From Verrucomicrobiota bacterium (GTDB taxonomy: Bacteria > Verrucomicrobiota > Verrucomicrobiia > Opitutales > UBA953), in assembly GCA_004293385.1 (NCBI GenBank), contig RDYO01000100.1, positions 1 to 8,465 of the forward strand: a stretch of 8,465 nt of DNA, read 5' to 3'. Positions within the stretch are counted from its first letter, which is position 1. The number at the start of each line of letters is the position of its first letter. The notes beneath the pieces were generated by a model. That model was not told the DNA's origin and did no database searches. It worked only from the letters and a program-made list of their open reading frames with translations. Shown here one piece after another: positions 1 to 6,314 of the stretch. A program made the translations under genes and the position numbers.

Positions 1-5
1 CGCTG

Positions 6-11
6 TCCTCC
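6..11 (-). promoter_or_regulatory. Possible Shine-Dalgarno of a next gene beyond the left edge
   Basis: In the 32 nt after the priA stop, the minus strand contains GGAGGA ending 5 nt before the window edge. A start codon a few bases outside the window would be well spaced for it. Weaker alternatives inside the window are a GTG at 13-11 and a TTG at 24-22. The match is a single hexamer, so this is tentative. Nothing in positions 1-32 looks like an intrinsic terminator. Confidence 0.3.
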
Positions 12-32
12 ACGCAGTCCTCAATTCTCTCT

Positions 33-2291
33 TCACGCACAATCCTGCGCGTCGACGTCGATGACGTCGATGACGTCTTCGTCGCCGAGGATCTTGGCGC
101 GCAAAGGCAGCAAGGCGGCGAGGAGCGACTTCACACCGGTGACGAGATACCAGATGTGCACGCGGTGCTGATCCTGGACCTTCTCGAACGGACACGGCGC
201 CGGCCCGCGGACCTCGCAGAGCCCGGGATGCAGGCGCTCGAGTTCCTTGACCCACGCATCGGCCACGAAATTGACCTTCTCGGCGTTACGTCCGCGGAAG
301 ACGTGGCGGATGAGATGACGGTCCGGCGGGTAGCCGAACTCGGCGCGCTTCTCGAGCTCAGCGGCGGCGAAGCCGTGGAAGTCGAGACGCTTGGCGAACT
401 GGATCGGGTCCGAGGCCGGCTGGAAGCTCTGCACGACGACCACCCCCTCGAGGTCACCGCGGCCGGCACGACCGGCTACCTGGGTCAGTAGCTGGAAGGT
501 ACGTTCGGCGGCCCGGAAGTCCGGCAGCTGCAGGGAAAGGTCGGCGTCGATGATACCCACCAGCGTCACGCGTGGGAAGTCGAGGCCCTTGGCGATCATC
601 TGCGTGCCGAGGAGCATGTCGTACTTACCCGCGCGGAAGTCCGAGAGCACCTTCCGGAAGAGGTCCTTCTTACCCATCGTATCGGCGTCGATGCGGGCCA
701 CGCGAGCACGCGGGAAGAGCTGGGCGATGGTCTCTTCGACCTTCTGGGTGCCGTAGCCCTTCCAGCGGACCTTCGGGGAGCGGCAGCTCGGACACAGCAC
801 CGGGGCGCGCTCCTGGTGGTTGCACAGGTGGCAGCGGGCGGTGTCGTCGGTCCGGTGTAACGTCAGCGAGACGCTGCAGCGCTTACACTGGACAGCCTCG
901 CCGCAATCCGGGCAGACCAAGGAGCGCGAATGCCCGCGGCGGTTAAGGAAGAGGATCGTCTGCTCGCGACGTTCGAGGCGGGCGCGGATGCCGTCGGTCA
1001 GTTCACGGGAAAGGATGTGCTGTCCCTTCGAGTGGAGCACCTCGCGACGCATGTCCACGATGCGGAAGGCCGGCATCGGGCGGTCATCGACGCGCTTGGC
1101 CATCACATCGAGGGCGTAGCGGCCGGCCGAAGCGTTCTTCCAGGTCTCCAGCGAGGGCGTAGCCGAACCCAGTACGCAGGCCGCGCCCAGGACCGAAGCG
1201 CGCATCACCGCGACGTCGCGGCCGTGATACATCGGCGTCTCACCCTGCTTGAAGGAAGGCTCATGCTCCTCGTCGACGACGATGAGGCGTAGGTTCGGGA
1301 GCGGAGCGAAGACGGCCGAACGGGCGCCGACCACCACCCTCGCCTGCCCGAGCGACATCGCCATCCAGGCATCGAAACGCTCGCCGGCGGAAAGATGGCT
1401 ATGCCAGACGACCACCTTGGCGCCGAGGTCGGCGAGGCGGGAGCGGAGACGGCCGACCGTCTGCGGCGTGAGCGCGACTTCCGGGACAAGGAAGATCGCC
1501 GAGCCGCCTTCGGCCACGACCTTGCGGATGAGGGCCACATAGACCTCCGTCTTGCCGGAGCCCGTGACACCGTGCAGCAGGTGGGACCGGAAGGCCTTCG
1601 AATCGAGCGTCTTCGTGACCGAGTCCACCGCGGCGACCTGTTCGGGATTCAGCTTATGTCCGGCCGAGGCGATGGTCTCCCCTTCGGCGTAAGGGTCATT
1701 GTAGGCCACGCGCCAGAGCACGCTGGTATCTTCCTTGACCGTGCCGGCCTTGATGAGGGCGTCGACGGCCTGCTGGGCGACCCCGAGGCCTTCGACCATC
1801 TTCGAGCGATCGGCGGGCTCCTTCTGCCCGGCCAGGAAATCGATGACCTGCGCCTGACGTGGGGCCTTCTTGCGGAGCTTCGCGAGGGCTTCGTCGTCGG
1901 GCGGGGCGATGAGCGTGAGCAGGCGACGCAGCACCGGGCGGACGCCCTTGCGCACCGCGGCGGGCAGGACGGTCTCGAGGACGGAGTTCAGGCCGCAGCC
2001 GTAGTAGCTCGCCATCCACTCGGCCAACTTGCAGCAGTCAGGAGTCATCACCGGCTGCTCGTGCTCGAGCGTCATGATGCTGCGCAGACGGGCGGAAGGC
2101 GGCGGCTCGGCCGGATACTTCCAGACGACACCGATGCTGGTGCGGCCGCCGAGCGGCACCCGGACCAGCTGACCGACCTTGAGGACTTCCTTCAGCGCCG
2201 CCGGGACGGAGTACGAGTAGGCCCGGGCCCCGCCGTCAAACGGGACCACCTCGGCGACGCCGGGTTCGATTTCTCCGAAGAGATCGGGCAC
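33..2291 (-). CDS. priA: Primosomal protein N' (replication restart DNA helicase PriA)
   Basis: PriA is a 3'-to-5' superfamily 2 helicase that recognises stalled or collapsed forks and reloads the replicative helicase. The product is 752 residues (E. coli PriA is 732). An N-terminal 3'-DNA-binding domain covers about residues 10-110. Helicase motifs are all present: Walker A GVTGSGKTE (241-249), DEEH box (340-343), GSATPS (375-380), GTQMIAKGLDFP (562-573) and QVAGRAGR (604-611). Eight zinc-binding cysteines form four CxxC-type pairs (460/463, 469/472, 487/490, 500/503), interrupting the helicase core as in the family. The C-terminus ends in an acidic DVI repeat and lacks the usual Pro after DVD. 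The start is GTG at 2291-2289: the only upstream in-frame option before the stop at 2336-2334 is a CTG, and no ATG lies near the expected N-terminus. No Shine-Dalgarno is visible; a C-rich tract and hairpin precede the start. It lies 66 nt after the Mpv17-like gene, possibly in the same transcript. Confidence 0.97.
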   Translation of the reverse strand: MPDLFGEIEPGVAEVVPFDGGARAYSYSVPAALKEVLKVGQLVRVPLGGRTSIGVVWKYPAEPPPSARLRSIMTLEHEQPVMTPDCCKLAEWMASYYGCGLNSVLETVLPAAVRKGVRPVLRRLLTLIAPPDDEALAKLRKKAPRQAQVIDFLAGQKEPADRSKMVEGLGVAQQAVDALIKAGTVKEDTSVLWRVAYNDPYAEGETIASAGHKLNPEQVAAVDSVTKTLDSKAFRSHLLHGVTGSGKTEVYVALIRKVVAEGGSAIFLVPEVALTPQTVGRLRSRLADLGAKVVVWHSHLSAGERFDAWMAMSLGQARVVVGARSAVFAPLPNLRLIVVDEEHEPSFKQGETPMYHGRDVAVMRASVLGAACVLGSATPSLETWKNASAGRYALDVMAKRVDDRPMPAFRIVDMRREVLHSKGQHILSRELTDGIRARLERREQTILFLNRRGHSRSLVCPDCGEAVQCKRCSVSLTLHRTDDTARCHLCNHQERAPVLCPSCRSPKVRWKGYGTQKVEETIAQLFPRARVARIDADTMGKKDLFRKVLSDFRAGKYDMLLGTQMIAKGLDFPRVTLVGIIDADLSLQLPDFRAAERTFQLLTQVAGRAGRGDLEGVVVVQSFQPASDPIQFAKRLDFHGFAAAELEKRAEFGYPPDRHLIRHVFRGRNAEKVNFVADAWVKELERLHPGLCEVRGPAPCPFEKVQDQHRVHIWYLVTGVKSLLAALLPLRAKILGDEDVIDVIDVDAQDCA
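54..77 (-). repeat. Short tandem repeat (9-bp unit) at the 3' end of priA
   Basis: On the plus strand the 9-bp unit GACGTCGAT occurs twice in tandem (54-62, 63-71), followed by a partial copy GACGTC (72-77). Read on the minus strand in the priA frame it encodes the C-terminal DVIDVIDVD stretch. PriA proteins usually end with a single DVDP-like motif, so one or two units may have been added by slippage. It keeps the frame. Confidence 0.6.
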
Positions 2292-2300
2292 AGGGGGAGG

Positions 2301-2314
2301 CTCGCCGAAGCGAG
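2301..2314 (-). promoter_or_regulatory. Small UUCG-capped hairpin just upstream of priA start
   Basis: In the 66-nt gap before priA, the minus strand reads CTCGC-TTCG-GCGAG, a perfect 5-bp stem closed by the very stable C(UUCG)G tetraloop. Its 3' foot is 9 nt from the GTG start and is followed by CCTCCCCCT. No U-tract follows, so it is not a typical intrinsic terminator. It could affect ribosome access or RNA stability, or be chance in GC-rich DNA. Its function is inferred, not shown. Confidence 0.35.
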
Positions 2315-2357
2315 GCAGGGATTCAAGCGAGGGTTACCGACCAGACCGGAAATAGCC

Positions 2358-3059
2358 TCAGCCGTGGACGTCGGTCGCCGGGACGCCCGAATGGGCCGCG
2401 ATCCGGGCGCACATGAGGGCCCAGAAACAGCCGATGCAGTTGGCGACGACCAGCTGGAGGTCGGTCGGCATGCTGTAGAAGATGAGCGTGCCGGGGAGCC
2501 AGACGAAGTAGTTGGTCAGCAGGTTCGGCAGGACCACCCGACGATACCAACCCGGCCGCATCGCCTCGCGCATGCGGGCGGAGTCCCAGTCACAATCCTT
2601 CCAGAGGTGGGAGATCGCGTTACCCGGAGCTCCGATGAGGATCGTGAAACCGGCCATATCGACCAGGACCTTCAGGAGGACCGTACGTAAGTTCACCTCT
2701 TCGCCGAACCACGCCGCCTGGAAACCATAGAAGATGCTGACGACCATGCCCATCAGCGCCCACCACGTCATGCTGTGGATGAGATCGAGGAACGGGTGCT
2801 TCGGTCGCAGCTTCGGGAAGATCATCCGGAAGATCCAGGGCGTGAGGCCGGACGTGATCGCGGTGCAGATCGCGGCGAAGAGCATCGGGGAGGCCCGGTT
2901 GAGCGCACCGATGCGGTTAAGGGCCGTGGCGACCTCCGGAACGTTGTAATACGCCACGACGAGCCCGGCGGCGGACAGCATGATGATCGCCAACGGGAAG
3001 GCGATGTCCCGCAGCGCCTTGATGCCGGCGGTGAACGGAGAGGCAGAAGAGTCGCTCAT
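2358..3059 (-). CDS. Mpv17/PMP22-like integral membrane protein
   Basis: The 233-residue product has about six hydrophobic segments (near residues 19-38, 58-80, 95-118, 128-150, 174-197, 200-221) and no signal peptide cleavage site that I can see. The C-terminal half resembles the Mpv17/PMP22 family. LVDMAGF (132-138) matches the family's Leu-Asp-x-x-Gly-Phe region. PNLLTNYFVW (178-187) followed by FY..P and a Cys-x4-Trp (C209 to W213 or close by) lines up with the ITNYYLW...NFY..P...C....W stretch of human MPV17 as I recall it, with one gap. Family members are typically about 175-240 residues and form or modulate channels in mitochondrial or peroxisomal membranes; the bacterial role is unknown. 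Here it would sit in the cytoplasmic membrane. The ATG overlaps the gatB TGA by 4 nt (ATGA, 3056-3059), suggesting coupled translation, and priA follows after 66 nt. Membrane location is near certain. Family assignment is moderate and rests on motif reading, not a profile search; otherwise it should be called a hypothetical membrane protein. Confidence 0.6.
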   Translation of the reverse strand: MSDSSASPFTAGIKALRDIAFPLAIIMLSAAGLVVAYYNVPEVATALNRIGALNRASPMLFAAICTAITSGLTPWIFRMIFPKLRPKHPFLDLIHSMTWWALMGMVVSIFYGFQAAWFGEEVNLRTVLLKVLVDMAGFTILIGAPGNAISHLWKDCDWDSARMREAMRPGWYRRVVLPNLLTNYFVWLPGTLIFYSMPTDLQLVVANCIGCFWALMCARIAAHSGVPATDVHG

Positions 3060-4561
3060 CCGAGGAACTTGCGGAGCAGCTGGTCGATGAGGACCGGGTT
3101 GGCCTTACCCTGCGTGCGCTTCATGATCGGACCCTTGAGCGCGTTGATGGCCTTCTCGTTGCCGGCACGGTATTCGGCGATGGATTTGGCCACGGCCGGA
3201 TCGGCGATGACTTCCTGGACGATCTTCTCGAGCTCGCCGGTGTCGCTGTTCTGGCGGAGGCCCTTGGCGTCGACGATGGCGGCGGCGTCCTGGCCGGTCT
3301 TGAACATCTCAGCGAAGACTTCCTTGGCCTGCTGCTTCGAGATCACGCCGTCATCGGTCAGCTTCACCAGGCCGGCGAGCTGCGCAGGCTTGATGGGGCA
3401 GGACGCCAGCGAGACAGGGGCCGGAGCCGCTTCATCGAAGGCGCCGGCGGCACCGGCCGAGGCGGCGAGGTCGCGGAGCAGGTCGTTGGCGACGAGGTTG
3501 GCGATGCCCGACGGATTGGCCGGATGGGCGGCCACGGCGGCCTCGAACCATTCGGCGAGGGCGCGGTCGTTGACGAGGACCGAGGCGGCGGTGTAAGGCA
3601 GGCCGAGCTTCTCGACGTAGCGACGCTGACGGTCGTAAAGGTTTTCCGGGACCTGCTTGGCGAGGCGCGTGACGGTCTCGCGGGAGATCTTCAGGGTCGG
3701 GATATCCGGATCCGGGAAGTAGCGGTAGTCGTGGGCGTCTTCCTTGTCGCGGAGGACGTAACCACGGGCGAGCTCGGCGTTCCAGCCGCGGGTCTCCTGC
3801 GTGATCGAACGGCCGGCTTCGAGTTCGCGGATCTGGCGGGCGGTCTCGTAGATGACCGTGTCGCGGACGCTCGAGATCGAGTTAAGGTTCTTGGTCTCGG
3901 TACGGGTACCGAGCTTCTCGGCGCCCCGGCGGCGGACGGATACGTTGCAATCGCAGCGCAGCTGACCCTTCTCCATGTCGCAATCGGCGACCCCGGCCTG
4001 GGTGAGCATCGCGACGAGGGAGCGGAGGAAAGCCTCGGCCTCGGCGGAGGAACGGAGGTCCGGCTCGGTGACGATCTCGAGGAGCGGCACGCCCGCGCGG
4101 TTGTAGTCGACCAGCGAGCCGCTGCCCGCGTGGCTGAGCTTACCCACGTCCTCTTCGAGGTGCGCGTGGTGGATACGGATGAACTTGTGCTCGCCCATCA
4201 CGTTGCGCGAGGCGCCCGGGAGCTCGATTTCGACCTGGCCGCCGACGACGACCGGGAAGTCCTTCTGGGTGAGCTGGTAGTTCTTCGGATTATCCGGGTA
4301 GAAATAATTCTTACGGTCCCAGGCGCAGCGCTCCGGGATCTCCGCGCCCACGACGAGGCCGAAGAGGATGGATTTCTCGACCGCCTCGCGGTTCACCACC
4401 GGCAGCGTGCCGGGGAGACCGAGGACGACCGGGTCGACCTGCTCGTTGGGTTCCTTGCCGAAACCCCAGGGGGACGACGCGAAGACCTTGGCGCGCGTGT
4501 GCAGCTGCACGTGGACCTCGAGTCCGATGACGACTTCCCAATCAGGAGGAACGTTGCTCAT
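3056..4561 (-). CDS. gatB: Asp-tRNA(Asn)/Glu-tRNA(Gln) amidotransferase subunit B
   Basis: GatB binds the misacylated tRNA and activates the Glu or Asp side chain with ATP so that ammonia from GatA can amidate it. The product has 501 residues, slightly longer than the usual 475-485. The catalytic cradle shows GLEVHVQL (13-20), LGLPGTLPVVN (47-57), WDRKNYFYPD (81-90), HLEEDVGK (134-141), VDYNRAGVPLLEIVTEPD (151-168), GQLRCDCNVSVR (199-210; many homologues have Ala in place of the second Cys) and GTRTETKNLNS (218-228). After the helical region, an Ala/Pro-rich stretch at about 368-383 accounts for some extra length. The tail is the YqeY-like tRNA-binding domain, with GVISKQQAKEVF (405-416) and the conserved KGPIMKRTQGKANP (476-489). 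The ATG start overlaps the gatA stop by 4 nt (ATGA, 4558-4561), and the gatB stop overlaps the next start the same way. No Shine-Dalgarno was seen, so translation is probably coupled to gatA. Confidence 0.98.
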   Translation of the reverse strand: MSNVPPDWEVVIGLEVHVQLHTRAKVFASSPWGFGKEPNEQVDPVVLGLPGTLPVVNREAVEKSILFGLVVGAEIPERCAWDRKNYFYPDNPKNYQLTQKDFPVVVGGQVEIELPGASRNVMGEHKFIRIHHAHLEEDVGKLSHAGSGSLVDYNRAGVPLLEIVTEPDLRSSAEAEAFLRSLVAMLTQAGVADCDMEKGQLRCDCNVSVRRRGAEKLGTRTETKNLNSISSVRDTVIYETARQIRELEAGRSITQETRGWNAELARGYVLRDKEDAHDYRYFPDPDIPTLKISRETVTRLAKQVPENLYDRQRRYVEKLGLPYTAASVLVNDRALAEWFEAAVAAHPANPSGIANLVANDLLRDLAASAGAAGAFDEAAPAPVSLASCPIKPAQLAGLVKLTDDGVISKQQAKEVFAEMFKTGQDAAAIVDAKGLRQNSDTGELEKIVQEVIADPAVAKSIAEYRAGNEKAINALKGPIMKRTQGKANPVLIDQLLRKFLG

Positions 4562-6015
4562 AGGGCAGCTTGCTGGTGGGCGTAACCATGGGCGGCCTCA
4601 AAGAGACGGCCCGCGGCGAGGAGTTTGACTTCGGAGAGCGGGGCTCCGACGAGATGGAAACCGACCGGGAGATGGCCGGACTTGCCGCAAGGCACCGAGA
4701 TCGCCGGGAGGCCGGCGAGGTTGGCGGGAATCGTGAAGATGTCCTCGAGGTAGAGCTGCAGCGGATCCGAAGCCTTCTCGCCGACCTTGAAGGCAGGCGT
4801 CGGGACGGTCGGGGTGAGCAGCACATCGACACCGGCGAGGGCGGCGAGGTATTCGGCGCGGATCTTGGCGCGGGCGCGGAGGGCGCGGACGTAATAGGCG
4901 TCGGCGTAACCGGCGCTGAGCACGAACGTGCCGAGCAGGATACGGCGCTTCACTTCGGGACCGAAGCCTTCGGAGCGGCTCGCCGTCATCATCTCGACCG
5001 GCGTGCCGGCGACCGCGGAGCGATGGCCGTAGCGGACACCGTCGTAACGTCCGAGGTTCGAGGAAGCCTCGGCGGTCGCGACGACGTAATACGTCGGGAC
5101 GGCGAGGTCAGCGGAGGGCAGTTCGACTTCGGAGATCGCGCAGCCTTGGGCGCGGTAGAATTCGACGGCGGCATTGACCGCGGCGGCGACCTCGGGGGCG
5201 ACGCCCTTGCCGAGGAAACCCTTCGGGATGCCGATGCGGAGCTTCTTCGCATCACCAGCGGCCGCGAGCGTACGATCGGACGGGCCGAAGCAGGTCATGT
5301 CACGCGCGTCGGCCGAAGCCAGCGCGTTGAGGAGCAGCTCGCAGTCTTCGACGCTACGGGCCATCGGACCGATCTGGTCGAGCGACGAGGCGAAGGCCAC
5401 GAGACCGAAGCGGGAGATCAGTCCGTAGGTGGGCTTGAGGCCGACCACGCCGCAATGCGAGGCGGGCTGACGGATGGAGCCACCGGTATCGGAACCGAGC
5501 GAGAGCGGGACGAGCCCGGCCGCGAGGGCCGCGGCGCTGCCGCCGGAAGAACCGCCCGGGATGCGGGCGAGGTCCCAAGGATTGAACGTCTTGCGGAGCG
5601 CGGAGTTCTCCGTGGAGGAACCCATCGCGAACTCATCCATGTTCAGGCGACCGTAGAGGATCGCGCCGGCGGCGCGGAGGCGTTCGGCGACATACGAGTC
5701 GTAAGGCGAGACCAGCGGCGCGAGCATCTTGCTCGAGCAGGTGAGCGGCTGACCCTTCACCGCGATATTGTCCTTGATCGCGACCGGGATGCCTTCGAGC
5801 GGACCCCTGCCCTGCCCGGCCTTGCGGCGGGCGTCGGAGGCGTCGGCCTGCGCGAGCACGTCGGCCTGGTCGAGGTGCGTGAAGGCGCCGACCTTATCGT
5901 TCACCGCCTGATGGCGGGCGATCAGGGCTTCGCAGAGGGCGCGGGACGTGAGCGTGCCGGCCGCGAGGCGGCGGCCGAGTTCGGCGGCGGAAAGCGTATG
6001 GAGCGCGTCGGCCAT
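4558..6015 (-). CDS. gatA: Asp-tRNA(Asn)/Glu-tRNA(Gln) amidotransferase subunit A
   Basis: GatA is the glutaminase/amidase subunit: it hydrolyses Gln (or Asn) and channels ammonia to GatB. The 485-residue length is normal for the family. The amidase signature is intact. The Ser-cisSer-Lys triad can be read as Lys81 (VAIKDNI), Ser156 (first Ser of GGSSGGS, 154-160) and Ser180 (GSDTGGSIRQPAS, 174-186), with the same spacing as Lys79/Ser154/Ser178 of S. aureus GatA. NMDEFAMGSSTENSA (125-139) and GRYDGVRYGHRS (322-333) are typical of GatA rather than of general amidases. Near the C-terminus VGFHLVGAPLSE (451-462) has His where many homologues have Gln. The ATG start lies 3 nt after the gatC stop with no purine-rich Shine-Dalgarno between; the 3' end overlaps gatB by 4 nt. 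Gene order C-A-B and spacing support one operon making a stoichiometric complex. Confidence 0.98.
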   Translation of the reverse strand: MADALHTLSAAELGRRLAAGTLTSRALCEALIARHQAVNDKVGAFTHLDQADVLAQADASDARRKAGQGRGPLEGIPVAIKDNIAVKGQPLTCSSKMLAPLVSPYDSYVAERLRAAGAILYGRLNMDEFAMGSSTENSALRKTFNPWDLARIPGGSSGGSAAALAAGLVPLSLGSDTGGSIRQPASHCGVVGLKPTYGLISRFGLVAFASSLDQIGPMARSVEDCELLLNALASADARDMTCFGPSDRTLAAAGDAKKLRIGIPKGFLGKGVAPEVAAAVNAAVEFYRAQGCAISEVELPSADLAVPTYYVVATAEASSNLGRYDGVRYGHRSAVAGTPVEMMTASRSEGFGPEVKRRILLGTFVLSAGYADAYYVRALRARAKIRAEYLAALAGVDVLLTPTVPTPAFKVGEKASDPLQLYLEDIFTIPANLAGLPAISVPCGKSGHLPVGFHLVGAPLSEVKLLAAGRLFEAAHGYAHQQAAL

Positions 6016-6018
6016 GGC

Positions 6019-6309
6019 TTAGGATTCGTCGTCCACGACGCGCGGGACGGAGATCTGCCCGTCGCGCGAGGCGGGGGCGATGCGGGTGACGGCTTCGGCG
6101 CCGAGGACGGGACCCGGCTCATCGGAGCGGAGCGCGGCTTCGTCGACGACGCGGGCGTCGTCGATGGTCGCGGGCAGGTCGGCGTTCGCCAGCGCCTGGA
6201 AGTGACCCAGGATCTGGTTGAGCTGCGAAGAGTAGAGAGCCTTCTCCTCGGCCGTGAGGCTGAGGCGGGCGAGCTTCGCGAGGTGGTCGATGTCGAAACC
6301 TTCGGCCAT
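6019..6309 (-). CDS. gatC: Asp-tRNA(Asn)/Glu-tRNA(Gln) amidotransferase subunit C
   Basis: GatC is the small subunit that wraps around the GatA-GatB interface and stabilises the complex; it has no catalytic residues. The product has 96 residues, the usual length. The N-terminal helical part carries the family pattern (HLAKLARLSLTAEEKALY, residues 9-26), followed by a helix ending in the QILGHFQAL region. The middle has the LRSDEPG stretch (residues 60-66) corresponding to the conserved LR-x-D segment. The end has the IAPASRDGQISVPRVVD element (77-93), matching the usual AP...G.F.VP.V tail. The ATG is 5 nt after the pheT stop codon and 3 nt separate its stop from gatA. No Shine-Dalgarno is visible in the end of pheT, so translation probably depends on ribosomes finishing pheT. 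Confidence 0.95.
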   Translation of the reverse strand: MAEGFDIDHLAKLARLSLTAEEKALYSSQLNQILGHFQALANADLPATIDDARVVDEAALRSDEPGPVLGAEAVTRIAPASRDGQISVPRVVDDES

Positions 6310-6314
6310 GGCGA

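Noticed and set aside
368..403. A CTTGGCG-type repeated motif noticed in priA and elsewhere
   Set aside because: Such GC-rich words recur through codon bias (Ala, Glu, Gly and Arg codons) and show no regular spacing.
2292..2357. Intrinsic terminator between the Mpv17-like gene and priA
   Set aside because: The only hairpin there has a 5-bp stem and is followed by a C-rich, not U-rich, tract.
2292..2357. Separate sigma70-type promoter for priA
   Set aside because: I found no convincing -35/-10 pair in the short GC-rich gap; a promoter inside the upstream gene cannot be excluded.
1395..2690. A 431-residue open frame on the plus strand across priA and the membrane protein gene
   Set aside because: Low-complexity Arg/Gly/Asp/His-rich translation without motifs; it crosses two real genes and a gap and is an antisense shadow.
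3524..4585. A 353-residue open frame on the plus strand opposite gatB
   Set aside because: Composition is typical of antisense translation in GC-rich DNA, and gatB is unmistakable on the other strand.
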